In this document: positions 23,985 through 31,410 of the stretch, one piece after another
Layout: every line of letters begins with the position of its first letter
Numbering within the stretch: the first letter of the stretch is position 1
Assembly (NCBI RefSeq): GCF_022095675.1
Contig: NZ_JAHYSG010000098.1
Location: forward strand, 1 to 46,474
DNA length: 46,474 nucleotides
Direction of reading: 5' to 3'
Source: Dactylosporangium sp. AC04546
GTDB lineage: Bacteria > Actinomycetota > Actinomycetes > Mycobacteriales > Micromonosporaceae
Notes under the pieces: generated by a model
Database searches by the model: none
What the model was told of the DNA's origin: nothing
Seen by the model: only the letters and a program-made list of their open reading frames with translations
Program-made: the position numbers and the translations under genes

Positions 23985-24057
23985 CAGAACTGGCCGGAAT
24001 CGAACCGGCGTCCTCCAGCCTGCTGCGCCGGCGCGACGACCTCTGCGCTACAGCTCT
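23985..24057 (-). tRNA. tRNA-like gene 2, apparent anticodon AGC with C33
   Basis: 73 nt cloverleaf 9 bp upstream of gene 1. Acceptor AGAGCTG/CAGTTCT, D and T arms identical to gene 1, anticodon arm CCGGC-GCAGCAG-GCTGG, variable loop AGGAC, discriminator G, no CCA. The loop has C at 33 instead of the near-universal U, and A at 34, both poor for decoding. Against gene 1, pairs 1:72, 3:70 and 30:40 change on both sides while pairing is kept, so the fold is under selection. TAAGCT (24068-24073), overlapping the VOC stop codon, may be its -10. Confidence 0.55.
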
Positions 24058-24070
24058 GCCGGCGGGTAGC

Positions 24071-24511
24071 TTAGCCTGCCGCCGGGTAGGCCAGCACCCG
24101 GCCGCCCCGGCCGCCCCGGCCGCCCCGGCCGCCCCGGCTGCGCGGCTGGTACAGCTGGTGCAGCACGAACGCGTTGCCGTCGGGGTCGTTGAACGTGGCC
24201 AGGCGGGAGAACGGGCCCTCCTCGATCGGGCCCTCGAAGATAATGCCCCGCTCGGCGAGCTCCTGATAGGTGTGCTCGATGTCGTCGGTGTCGAGCACGA
24301 TCCCGCGCATCGACCCGGCCGGCATCGACTCGAACCAGGTGACGAGCGTGAACGACGTCTGGCCGTGGCGCGGGGCGACCTCGACCCAGCGGCGGTCGCC
24401 CTCGTCGTTGTCGCTCACGAGCTCCCAGTCGAGCGCGTTGACGTAGAAGTCCCGCGCGCGGTCCTGGTCGCTCACCGGGATGGACACGATCTGCACGTGG
24501 TCGATGGGCAT
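24071..24511 (-). CDS. VOC/glyoxalase family protein with RGG-repeat tail
   Basis: 146 aa. ATG 24511 follows GAGGAG. The vicinal-oxygen-chelate fold is clear: MPIDHVQIVSIPVSDQDRAR, FTLVTWFESMPAGSMRGIVL, DDIEHTYQELAERGI, TFNDPDGNAFVLHQLYQPR. Such proteins bind metal and act as lyases, dioxygenases or resistance proteins; the substrate here is unknown. The C-terminus adds RGGRGGRGGRGGR encoded by 9-bp DNA repeats. The stop is 13 bp before tRNA-like gene 2, read in the same direction. Confidence 0.88.
   Translation of the reverse strand: MPIDHVQIVSIPVSDQDRARDFYVNALDWELVSDNDEGDRRWVEVAPRHGQTSFTLVTWFESMPAGSMRGIVLDTDDIEHTYQELAERGIIFEGPIEEGPFSRLATFNDPDGNAFVLHQLYQPRSRGGRGGRGGRGGRVLAYPAAG
24101..24136. 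repeat. four 9-bp tandem repeats encoding an RGG tail
   Basis: GCCGCCCCG repeated at 24101, 24110, 24119 and 24128, inside the 3' end of the VOC gene. In frame on the minus strand, each unit encodes Arg-Gly-Gly. Confidence 0.8.
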
Positions 24512-24585
24512 GACGGGCTCCTCGCGACGTCGCGGCACTTGCCTCGCACGGTACCGCCGGAAGTGTCCGTCTCGCGGAGACTTGT

Positions 24586-25038
24586 CTACAACTGCACCCA
24601 TTCCGTGCGGACCGGCGCGAACGCCCCTTCGTCCCGCGGCTCGCAGCGCAGCCGGACCGGCCCCGCGGCGACCCCGGAGACCTTGAACCGGCCCTGCTGG
24701 TCGGCCGCCGTCTCCACGGTGCCGCCGGGCGACTCCACGACCACCTTCGCCGGCTTGGCCGGGTCGAGCTCGCCGACCACCTCGACGGTGCCGTCGTGCG
24801 ACGTCACCTGCACGTCGATGGTCAGCGCCCCGCCCAGGAAGGTCAGCAGCCGCGGCCCGCCGCCCCGCACCGCGATCAGCCGGGTCTCCAGCGAGTCGCG
24901 GACCAGGTCGGCCAGCTGCGAGTCGAGGGTCCGCCAGGCCAGGCTGGCCCGTGCCGCGGCCAGGACGGCCGGTGGCACCGGATCGTGCCGGCCGGCGATC
25001 TCACGCAATGAGCTCAGCACCTCTTCCTCCCCGATCAT
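24586..25038 (-). CDS. sigma-factor-associated protein with carboxypeptidase-regulatory-like domain
   Basis: 150 aa. The N-terminal half is helical (DPVPPAVLAAARASLAWRTL), like the small proteins encoded next to ECF sigma genes in actinomycetes. The C-terminal half is an Ig-like/carboxypeptidase-regulatory beta fold (TIDVQVTSHDGTVEVVGELD, VVESPGGTVETAADQQGRFK). ATG 25038 lacks a strong ribosome-binding site; the frame is open upstream to the sigma stop 31 bp away. No membrane helix, so it is not a classical membrane anti-sigma factor. It may modulate the sigma factor (inference). Confidence 0.72.
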   Translation of the reverse strand: MIGEEEVLSSLREIAGRHDPVPPAVLAAARASLAWRTLDSQLADLVRDSLETRLIAVRGGGPRLLTFLGGALTIDVQVTSHDGTVEVVGELDPAKPAKVVVESPGGTVETAADQQGRFKVSGVAAGPVRLRCEPRDEGAFAPVRTEWVQL

Positions 25039-25069
25039 CGGGTCGGCCCTGCCCAGCAGCAGCAGCGCG

Positions 25070-25642
25070 TCATATCGAAGCCGCCAATCGTCGGCGCAGC
25101 GTGCCCAGGCAGCGCTGGCGGGTCGGACCGATGCTGCCGATCGGCACGTCGAGCGCGGCCGACACCTCGGCGTAGCTCGGCGCCGGATCGGCGATGAGCA
25201 CCCGCAGCAGCTGCTGGCACTGCCCGGACAGCGCGCGGAACTCGTGCCAGAGCACGGCGTCGCGCTCGTCGCGCAGCACGCCCGCGTCGGGCTCGTCGAC
25301 GGCCTGGTCGAGGCCCAGCTGGGCGCCGAGGTGGCCGACGAAGTCGGCGGCGGCGCCGGCCGGGACGTCGCGGCCGCTCTTGCGCAGCAGCGCGATCGCC
25401 TCGCGGCGCGCGGTGGTGGCCAGCCAGGAGCCGAGCTTGTCGGCGTCGCGCACGTCGCCGATGTGCTCGACGAGTCGCAGCCAGGTGCCCTGGCTCACGT
25501 CGGCGGCGTCGGACTGCCCCAGCCCGAAGCTGCGCGCGACGGACCAGACCAGGTTGGCATAGCGGTCCACAATGGACTCCCAGGCCTGCTGATCGCCGCT
25601 GGCAGCGGCACGCAACGTAGCAGCGTTGTCAGGCTCGGCCAT
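25070..25642 (-). CDS. ECF-type RNA polymerase sigma factor
   Basis: 190 aa. Sigma-2 region: DQQAWESIVDRYANLVWSVA through SDAADVSQGTWLRLVEHI, then SWLATTARREAIALLRKSGR. Sigma-4 region: ALSGQCQQLLRVLIADPAPS, YAEVSAALDVPIGSIGPTRQ. ATG 25642 (MAEPDN) is the conserved-looking start; ATG 25660 is in frame upstream. It lies in a minus-strand group with the S8 protease (upstream) and the Ig-like protein (downstream). This sigma/subtilisin/Ig-like set recurs in actinomycetes to my knowledge, but its trigger is not established. Confidence 0.9.
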   Translation of the reverse strand: MAEPDNAATLRAAASGDQQAWESIVDRYANLVWSVARSFGLGQSDAADVSQGTWLRLVEHIGDVRDADKLGSWLATTARREAIALLRKSGRDVPAGAAADFVGHLGAQLGLDQAVDEPDAGVLRDERDAVLWHEFRALSGQCQQLLRVLIADPAPSYAEVSAALDVPIGSIGPTRQRCLGTLRRRLAASI

Positions 25643-25673
25643 GGTCTCGAAGGGTAGCATCGCGCCCCCGGGG

Positions 25674-25710
25674 TGACGGGATGCGGCGACCAGCGTGCCG
25701 CACCCCGTCA
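25674..25710 (-). terminator. strong hairpin between the S8 protease and sigma genes
   Basis: 14-bp inverted repeat with one mismatch: TGACGGGATGCGGC (25674-25687) and GCCGCACCCCGTCA (25697-25710), 9-nt loop. There is no T tract. It could be a terminator of the protease gene or a 5' leader structure of the sigma gene. Confidence 0.55.
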
Positions 25711-25740
25711 CACCCCTCCCCCTGGTGTGCTGCATCACGC

Positions 25741-26901
25741 TCAGCCCAGCCCCGTGTACCGGCCGTACCGCCGGTCGGCCCCCGCCAGGACCGCCTCCGC
25801 GGCCAGCCGGGCCGAACCGGCCGCCGGCAGCGCGTCGGCGATCGCCGCCGTGACGTACGGCGTGGCGAACGACGTGCCGCTCCAGCGCGCCCAGCCGTCC
25901 GGGAACCGGTCGTGGTCGACGAACGTGCTGGTGACGTCCGCCCCCGGCGCCGCCACCGTGATCCAGGTCCCGGTGTTCGACCACTCGCAGATCCGCCTCC
26001 CGTCGTGGGCCGCGACGGCGACCACGCGCCGGCGCCACGGCGCGCTGGTCCCCGCATACGCGGCCGGCCAGAACGGCCGGTTGTGCTGCCCGTCGTTGCC
26101 CGCCGCGGCCACGACCACGCGGTCCCCCGTGGTGAGCAGCCGGGCCAGCGCCGCCGTGAGCAGCACCGGCGGCCGGTCGTCGAGCGTGTACCCCCCGAGC
26201 GACAGGTTGATGATCTGATAGCCGTCCGCCTGCCGGAGGCCCGACACCAGGTCGGTCTCCCGGCACACCCCGAACGTGTCGACGATCTTCATCAACCGTG
26301 GCCGCACCCGGCGCGACCGGCCCAGCAGGACCCCCGCGACGAAGTTGGCATGGCCCGCGTCCCCGTCGGCGACCCCCTCGTCGTCGGCGTCGCCGTCGGA
26401 CGGCTCGTCGGCGACATACCGCTCCTTGGGCAGCGGGCTGTTGAGCCAGACGCCGGTGTCCAGCACCAGCACCCCCACCTGCTCGTCCGTCTCCGCCGGC
26501 TCGGTCAGCCGGCCCGGCGCGGCCGGTCGGGGCGGGCCGTAGGCCCCCGCGTGTTCGAACGCCGTGGCGACGAACACGTGGTTGGGCCCGGCGGCGACCC
26601 GGGTGTCGCCGGCCGCCTCGGCCTGCACCCGGACCCGGCGCGCGGCTCGCGCCACGTCCAGGCCCGGCACCCGGACCCGCCGGAAGCCGCTCGGGACGTC
26701 CCCCTCCTCGATGACGTCCCGCGCGGCGAGGCCCTGCTCCACGAACGCCTGCCGTGCGGTGGCGAAGTGGTCGTCGAGCACCAGCAGTTCGTCGGCGACG
26801 AACCGCACCGGGCTGCCGTCGGCCCGGGTCTCGCGGCGCACCCACGACACCCCGGCGAGGCGCCGGGCGCGGCGGGTCCGCCACTGCTCCGCTGGTGCCA
26901 T
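25741..26901 (-). CDS. S8 (subtilisin-like) serine protease, no signal peptide
   Basis: 386 aa. Catalytic triad motifs in order: Asp in GVLVLDTGVWLN near residue 147, His in GDAGHANFVAGVLLG near 183, Ser in WSGTSFATPYVTAAI near 342; oxyanion Asn region VVAAAGNDGQHN. The N-terminal 130 residues are not a typical secreted propeptide, and no signal peptide or anchor is visible, so the enzyme is probably cytoplasmic. ATG 26901 follows GAGGAGGGG. Grouped with the ECF sigma and Ig-like genes downstream, so proteolysis may be part of that signalling circuit. Confidence 0.9.
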   Translation of the reverse strand: MAPAEQWRTRRARRLAGVSWVRRETRADGSPVRFVADELLVLDDHFATARQAFVEQGLAARDVIEEGDVPSGFRRVRVPGLDVARAARRVRVQAEAAGDTRVAAGPNHVFVATAFEHAGAYGPPRPAAPGRLTEPAETDEQVGVLVLDTGVWLNSPLPKERYVADEPSDGDADDEGVADGDAGHANFVAGVLLGRSRRVRPRLMKIVDTFGVCRETDLVSGLRQADGYQIINLSLGGYTLDDRPPVLLTAALARLLTTGDRVVVAAAGNDGQHNRPFWPAAYAGTSAPWRRRVVAVAAHDGRRICEWSNTGTWITVAAPGADVTSTFVDHDRFPDGWARWSGTSFATPYVTAAIADALPAAGSARLAAEAVLAGADRRYGRYTGLG

Positions 26902-27011
26902 CTGCCCCTCCTCACCTGCTACGGAAAAGGAGAGGGGGCGAGTCGCCTTCCTGATACATGAATCGCCGGTTCGAGATTTCCGGTGTTCGCGGCGCTGCCT
27001 ACGGTGACCGG

Positions 27012-27590
27012 GTGACCTCGACGACCACGGTGCCCGCCCTCGGCGACGACATCGTCATGCTCGCCGCCCACGCCACCGACCCCCGCAACCTGCTCGCGCA
27101 CCCGGGCATCCGGCACGCGCTGCGGGCCGCCGAGTTCGTGCCGGCGATGCTCGCCTGGCAACCGCTCCCGCCGTACAAGGAGCTCCGCAAGATCATCCGC
27201 CGGGAGCACCACGGCCGGCTCGACCCGTGGCTCGACCGGCTGGCCGCGGCCGGGCGGATCCGGCACGCCGGCACCGTCTTCCTCGGGATGGGCCGCCGCG
27301 AGCTGCTCCTCGACCAGCCCGCCCGGGACGCCGCCCAGCGGCGCCTGTACGCCGGGCTGCCGCAGCACCCCGGGCACCGCCCGCCGGCCCGCGACGCGTT
27401 CCTCGCCGCGATCGTCGAGGCCGCGCACCTCATGGCCGACGCCGTCCCGCCGGGGCAGCTCGTCGCGAACTGGTCGGCCGCCGCCAAGGCGCTGGTCGAC
27501 GGCCGGGTCGTCCCCGACGGGATCGAACCCGGCGTGCTGCCCACGCTGGTCGGCGCCATGGCGGAGGAGATCGCCCGGGACTGGGACTGA
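27012..27590 (+). CDS. GPP34 (GOLPH3-like) family protein, tentative
   Basis: 192 aa from GTG 27012, which is preceded by TACGGT (27000-27005) and 6 nt, a leaderless arrangement; an in-frame ATG at 26958 would also work. All-helical: a core LRKIIRREHHGRLDPWLDRL, then AAGRIRHAGTVFLGMGRREL, DQPARDAAQRRLYAGL and RDAFLAAIVEAAHLMADAV. The spacing and the R(R)xLxLDxPARDAxxxRL segment resemble actinobacterial GPP34 proteins, whose eukaryotic relatives bind phosphoinositides. The match is from memory and moderate. Confidence 0.6.
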   Translation: MTSTTTVPALGDDIVMLAAHATDPRNLLAHPGIRHALRAAEFVPAMLAWQPLPPYKELRKIIRREHHGRLDPWLDRLAAAGRIRHAGTVFLGMGRRELLLDQPARDAAQRRLYAGLPQHPGHRPPARDAFLAAIVEAAHLMADAVPPGQLVANWSAAAKALVDGRVVPDGIEPGVLPTLVGAMAEEIARDWD

Positions 27591-27633
27591 CCCCGGCTGT
27601 CCCCGGTCACCGCCGCGCGGCATGATGAGGCCC

Positions 27634-30273
27634 GTGGCGGACATCGATCAGCAGACAGTGACGCGCGAGAGCATCGTCCTGGAGGTGACCAGCGGCTCGG
27701 CCAAGGCGCTGGTCAAGCCGGACGACACGGTGACCATCGGCCGCGACGCCACCAACGACCTGGTGGTCGAGGGCACGCTCATCTCCCGCCGGCACGCCGA
27801 GGTGATCTGGAACACCGACGGCTGGTACCTGCGGGACCTGGACAGCCGCAACGGCACGTTCGTCGGCGGGGAGAAGGCGGCGTTCGTCGCCGCCACCGAC
27901 GGCGGCGAGGTCCGCCTCGGGTCGGCCGACGGCCCGGCCGTGCGGTTCAAGGTCGTCACCGTCGCCGAGCAGGTACCGGTGGTGCCGCCGAGCCGGGAGG
28001 TCACGCAGTACGAGGCCGGCGCCCGGGTCCGGCTCGGCCGCGGCCCCGACAACGACGTCGTCCTCGCCGACCTGCGCACCTCGCGCAACCACGCCGAGCT
28101 GCGCCGCCTGCCCGCCGGCGGCTACGAGGTGGTCGACCTCGGCAGCCGCAACGGCACGTTCCACAACGGCAAGCAGGTCACCCGCCAGGAGCTGCGGCCC
28201 GGCGACATGATCTCGGTCGGCCGGCACGAGTTCATCTTCGACGGCGCCCGCCTGCACGAGTTCGAGGACGCCGGCCCGTCCTCGCTCATCGCCGACGACC
28301 TCACCGTGCGCATCGGCGACGCCACGCTGCTCGACGACGTCAGCTTCGCCCTGTCCGAGGGCAGCCTGCTGGCCGTGATCGGCCCCTCCGGCTGCGGCAA
28401 GTCGACCCTGGTCAAGGCGGTCGCCGGGCTGCGGCCGGCGACCCAGGGCACCGTGCGCTACGACGGTCGGGACCTCTACGCCGACTACGCGGAGCTGCGG
28501 TACCGCATCGGCATGGTCCCGCAGGACGACGTCCTGCACCGCCAGCTCACCGTCCGCCGGGCGCTGCGGTTCGCGGCCGCCCTCCGCTTCGCCGACGACG
28601 TCCCGCGCCGCGAGCGGCGGGAGCGGGTGGCCGAGGTGCTCGACACCCTCAACCTCACCGAGCGGGCCAAGCAGCGCATCGACAACCTGTCCGGCGGCCA
28701 GCGCAAGCGGGTGTCGGTCGCCCTGGAGCTGCTCACCGAGCCGTCGCTGCTCTTCCTCGACGAGCCGACCTCCGGCCTCGACCCGGCCCTGGACAAGGAG
28801 GTCATGGAGGAGCTGCGCGAGCTGGCCGACAAGGGCCGGACGGTGGCCGTGGTGACGCACAACGTGATGCACCTCGACCTCTGCGACCGGGTGCTCGTGC
28901 TGACGGTGGGCGGACGGATGGGGTACTTCGGGCCCCCGGGCGAGCTGCTGGACTTCTTCGGCGCCGAGGACTACGCCAAGGTCTTCCGCGAGGTCACGAG
29001 CAATGCCGAGCACTGGGTGCGGACGTACCGCGGGTCGTCGCTCTACGCGCGCTACGTGACCGAGCAGGTCGCGGAGGCGCCGCCGCCGAAGCCCGCCGTC
29101 GTCGAGCGGTCGACGGTACCGCTGCCCCGCACGCCCGCCGACGCCTCGCCGGCTGCTTCCCCTTCCCCGGCCGTTTCCCCGGGGGCTTCTCCGGGGGCTT
29201 CTCCGGGGGCTTCTCCGGCCGCTTCTCCGGCCCCGGACGCCTCTGGAGCCTCGACGGCCGAGCAGGAGCTGCCGCCGCGGCCCGCCGACTCGCCGGCTGA
29301 CTCGCCGACGGCGGAGCAGGACATGCCGCCGCGCCCGGCTTCCGGGTCCGGCATGACGATCTCCGCCGCCGGGGGTACCGGCCGCGGGGGCGCCGCCGTC
29401 GGGCGGGCCCGGGTCAAGCTCGGGGGCGCCTCGCTGCGCAGCCGGGTCGTCCACCCGGCGGCGCCGGTCCGCCAGTTCCTCACCCTCTGCCTGCGGATGC
29501 TGTGGGTGATCGGCGCCGACCGCGGCTTCGCGCTGTTCATGCTCGGCCTGCCGCTCGCCCTCGCGCTGCTCACCCGGACCGTCCCCGGCGAGAACGGCCT
29601 GGCGCCCGGCGCCACGCGGTTCAGCCTGGAGGCCCAGCGGCTGCTCGTCGTGCTCGCCGTCGGCGCCGCGTTCCTCGGCACGGCCGCCGCCATCCGGGAG
29701 ATCGTCAACGAGTCGACGATCTACAAGCGGGAGCGGGCCGTGGGCCTGTCGGCGGGCGCGTACCTCGCCTCCAAGGTCGTCGTCTTCGCGCTCATCATCA
29801 TCGTGCAGACGGCCCTGTTCACCTGGCTCGCCCTGCTCGGCAAGAAGGAGCCGAAGGACCCGCTGATCCTCGACTCGCACTGGCTGGTCGAGATCACCAT
29901 CCCGGTCGCCCTGGTCGCGCTCGCCTCGATGGCGTTCGGCCTGCTGGTGAGCGCCCTGGCCAAGACCACCGAGCAGACCACCCCGGTCCTCGTCGTCGTG
30001 GTGATGGCGCAGCTCGTGCTGTCGGGCGGCCTGTTCGAGCTCGACGGCCAGACGGTACTGGAGCAGATCTCCTGGCTCTTCCCGACCCGGTGGGGCCTGG
30101 CGGCGGGCGCGTCGACGGTCGACCTCCAGTCGATGATCCCGTTCAAGGACTCGCTGTGGGAGCACACGACGGGCGCCTGGTGGCGCTCGGTGCTCATCCT
30201 GGTCGTGCAGATCAGCGCCCTGATCGGCCTGGCCCGCCTGGCCCTGCGCCGCCTGGAGCCGGGCCGGGTCTGA
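27634..30273 (+). CDS. two-FHA ABC transporter (ATPase plus permease)
   Basis: About 879 aa from GTG 27634 (ATGs at 27622 and 27625 are in frame). Two FHA phosphothreonine-binding domains: TIGRDATNDLVVEG/SRRHAEV and GRGPDNDVVLADLRTSRNHA with LGSRNGTF. ABC ATPase: Walker A IGPSGCGKST, signature NLSGGQRKRVS, Walker B LLFLDEPTSGLDP. A Ser/Pro/Ala linker about 470-570, then an ABC-2 permease with six helices. Same architecture as mycobacterial Rv1747, which is regulated by Ser/Thr kinases. The linker holds the motif TAEQxxPPRPA twice, possible phosphothreonine sites for the FHA domains. Confidence 0.93.
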   Translation: MADIDQQTVTRESIVLEVTSGSAKALVKPDDTVTIGRDATNDLVVEGTLISRRHAEVIWNTDGWYLRDLDSRNGTFVGGEKAAFVAATDGGEVRLGSADGPAVRFKVVTVAEQVPVVPPSREVTQYEAGARVRLGRGPDNDVVLADLRTSRNHAELRRLPAGGYEVVDLGSRNGTFHNGKQVTRQELRPGDMISVGRHEFIFDGARLHEFEDAGPSSLIADDLTVRIGDATLLDDVSFALSEGSLLAVIGPSGCGKSTLVKAVAGLRPATQGTVRYDGRDLYADYAELRYRIGMVPQDDVLHRQLTVRRALRFAAALRFADDVPRRERRERVAEVLDTLNLTERAKQRIDNLSGGQRKRVSVALELLTEPSLLFLDEPTSGLDPALDKEVMEELRELADKGRTVAVVTHNVMHLDLCDRVLVLTVGGRMGYFGPPGELLDFFGAEDYAKVFREVTSNAEHWVRTYRGSSLYARYVTEQVAEAPPPKPAVVERSTVPLPRTPADASPAASPSPAVSPGASPGASPGASPAASPAPDASGASTAEQELPPRPADSPADSPTAEQDMPPRPASGSGMTISAAGGTGRGGAAVGRARVKLGGASLRSRVVHPAAPVRQFLTLCLRMLWVIGADRGFALFMLGLPLALALLTRTVPGENGLAPGATRFSLEAQRLLVVLAVGAAFLGTAAAIREIVNESTIYKRERAVGLSAGAYLASKVVVFALIIIVQTALFTWLALLGKKEPKDPLILDSHWLVEITIPVALVALASMAFGLLVSALAKTTEQTTPVLVVVVMAQLVLSGGLFELDGQTVLEQISWLFPTRWGLAAGASTVDLQSMIPFKDSLWEHTTGAWWRSVLILVVQISALIGLARLALRRLEPGRV
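29179..29214. repeat. three 12-bp tandem repeats in the FHA/ABC linker
   Basis: CCGGGGGCTTCT repeated at 29179, 29191 and 29203, in frame, encoding Pro-Gly-Ala-Ser units of the disordered linker. Confidence 0.7.
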
Positions 30274-30279
30274 GATATC

Positions 30280-30294
30280 CTTAGCCTGGCTAAG
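30280..30294. promoter_or_regulatory. palindrome upstream of dienelactone hydrolase
   Basis: CTTAGCC-T-GGCTAAG is a perfect 7-bp dyad around one base, 26 bp before the hydrolase ATG. A 1-nt centre cannot form a hairpin loop, so it is more likely a repressor operator (MarR-like spacing) than a terminator. It does not match the IdeR iron-box consensus. Confidence 0.45.
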
Positions 30295-30320
30295 TACATC
30301 TCGCACGACGGAGTAACGCG

Positions 30321-31055
30321 ATGTCAGACGCGATCATCGCCGAGACGGTGCACATCGGCGCCGAGCGGATCCAGGCGTACCTCGCCCGCCCGCTCGGCCC
30401 GGGTACCTACCCCGGCGTGGTGGTCATCCACCATCTTCCCGGCTACGACGAGGCGACGAAGGAGATGGTGCGCCGGTTCGCCGTCCACGGCTACTCGGCG
30501 CTCTGCCCGAACCTGTACTGGCGCGAGGCCCCCAATGCCGCGCCCGACGACGCGGCGGCCTTCGTCCGCGCCCAGGGCGGCATCCCGGACGAGCAGATCA
30601 TCCGGGACGTCACCACGGCCGCCGAGGCGCTGCGTGCCCTGGACACCGCGAGCGGCCGGGTCGGCGTGATCGGCCACTGCTCGGGCGGCCGCCAGGCCCT
30701 GCTGGCGTCGACGGCGGCCCCGGTCGACGCGGCCGTGGACTGCTACGGCGCGTTCGCCCTGGAACCCCCGCCGTCGACGTCGACCCTGCGCGCCCGCCCG
30801 ATCCGCGACCGCCTGCCGGACGTGCGCTGCCCGGTCCTGGGCCTGTTCGGCGACGACGACCAGTTCCCGTCCCCGGCCGAGGTGGCCGAACTGGCCGCGG
30901 AGCTGGACAAGCACGGCAAGTCCTTCGAGTACCACAGCTACGAGGGCGCCGGCCACGCCTTCTTCTCGGTCGACCGCCCGAGCTACCGCCCGGCCGCGGC
31001 GGTGGACGGCTGGCACCGCGTGTTCAGCTTCTTCGGCCGCCACCTGGAGGCCTGA
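30321..31055 (+). CDS. dienelactone hydrolase family protein
   Basis: 244 aa alpha/beta hydrolase. Nucleophile Cys in VIGHCSGGRQ near residue 118 (GxCxGG, diagnostic of the family), Asp in GLFGDDDQFPS near 175, His in GAGHAFFSV near 215. It hydrolyses lactones or esters such as dienelactones from aromatic breakdown; the true substrate is unknown and no other aromatic genes are adjacent. ATG 30321 follows GGAG at suitable spacing. The next small gene starts 2 bp after its stop, so they form an operon, perhaps under the palindrome at 30280. Confidence 0.9.
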   Translation: MSDAIIAETVHIGAERIQAYLARPLGPGTYPGVVVIHHLPGYDEATKEMVRRFAVHGYSALCPNLYWREAPNAAPDDAAAFVRAQGGIPDEQIIRDVTTAAEALRALDTASGRVGVIGHCSGGRQALLASTAAPVDAAVDCYGAFALEPPPSTSTLRARPIRDRLPDVRCPVLGLFGDDDQFPSPAEVAELAAELDKHGKSFEYHSYEGAGHAFFSVDRPSYRPAAAVDGWHRVFSFFGRHLEA

Positions 31056-31057
31056 CC

Positions 31058-31333
31058 ATGTGCACGTACGAGACCGAGACGGCCGAGCTGGACGGCTCGG
31101 GCAAGGGCCCGGAGGGCTGGTTCGCGCTGACGCGGGCGGCGGTGTACGTCGATCACCCCGTCCACGCCCCGTACGCCCACACCGTCAACATCGACTTCGC
31201 CAACCCGTCCCTGGGGCCGGCGGCTCGCGTGGCGGTGGAGCTGACGGAGGAGGCGGCTCTGGCGCTGGTGGCGGCGATCCAGGCCGCGCTGTCGAACGCC
31301 CCGGCCGGCCTGGCGAGCGCGGCGACGCCCTGA
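31058..31333 (+). CDS. small conserved protein, DUF6295-like
   Basis: 91 aa, soluble. Starts MCTYETETAELDGSGKGPEG and contains DHPVHAPYAHTVNIDFANP and ARVAVELTEEAALALV. The MCTYET start and the DHPVHA...LNIDF-type centre match my recollection of DUF6295 proteins of actinomycetes (function unknown). ATG 31058 comes 2 bp after the hydrolase stop, implying translational coupling. Confidence 0.7.
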   Translation: MCTYETETAELDGSGKGPEGWFALTRAAVYVDHPVHAPYAHTVNIDFANPSLGPAARVAVELTEEAALALVAAIQAALSNAPAGLASAATP

Positions 31334-31352
31334 CTCCCGGCCGCCGGGTGAG

Positions 31353-31410
31353 ACGTTGGTCGATCTACCCTCGCGCGGCCCGCGCAACGTGAGGGTAGAT
31401 CGGCCAACGT
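31353..31410. repeat. inverted repeat, 23-bp arms
   Basis: Arm 31353-31375 and arm 31388-31410 are complementary at 21 of 23 positions around a 12-nt centre. The left arm contains the 19-mer also found at 997-1015. Confidence 0.75.

Noticed and set aside
23903..24057. Calling these ordinary tRNA-Glu and tRNA-Ala
   Set aside because: Bodies are identical while arms differ, gene 2 has C33 and an AGC anticodon that bacteria rarely use for Ala, and no housekeeping tRNA cluster surrounds them. Kept as tRNA-like.
30280..30294. An IdeR/DtxR iron box
   Set aside because: The half-sites do not match TTAGGTTAG; only the TTAG/CTAA ends agree.
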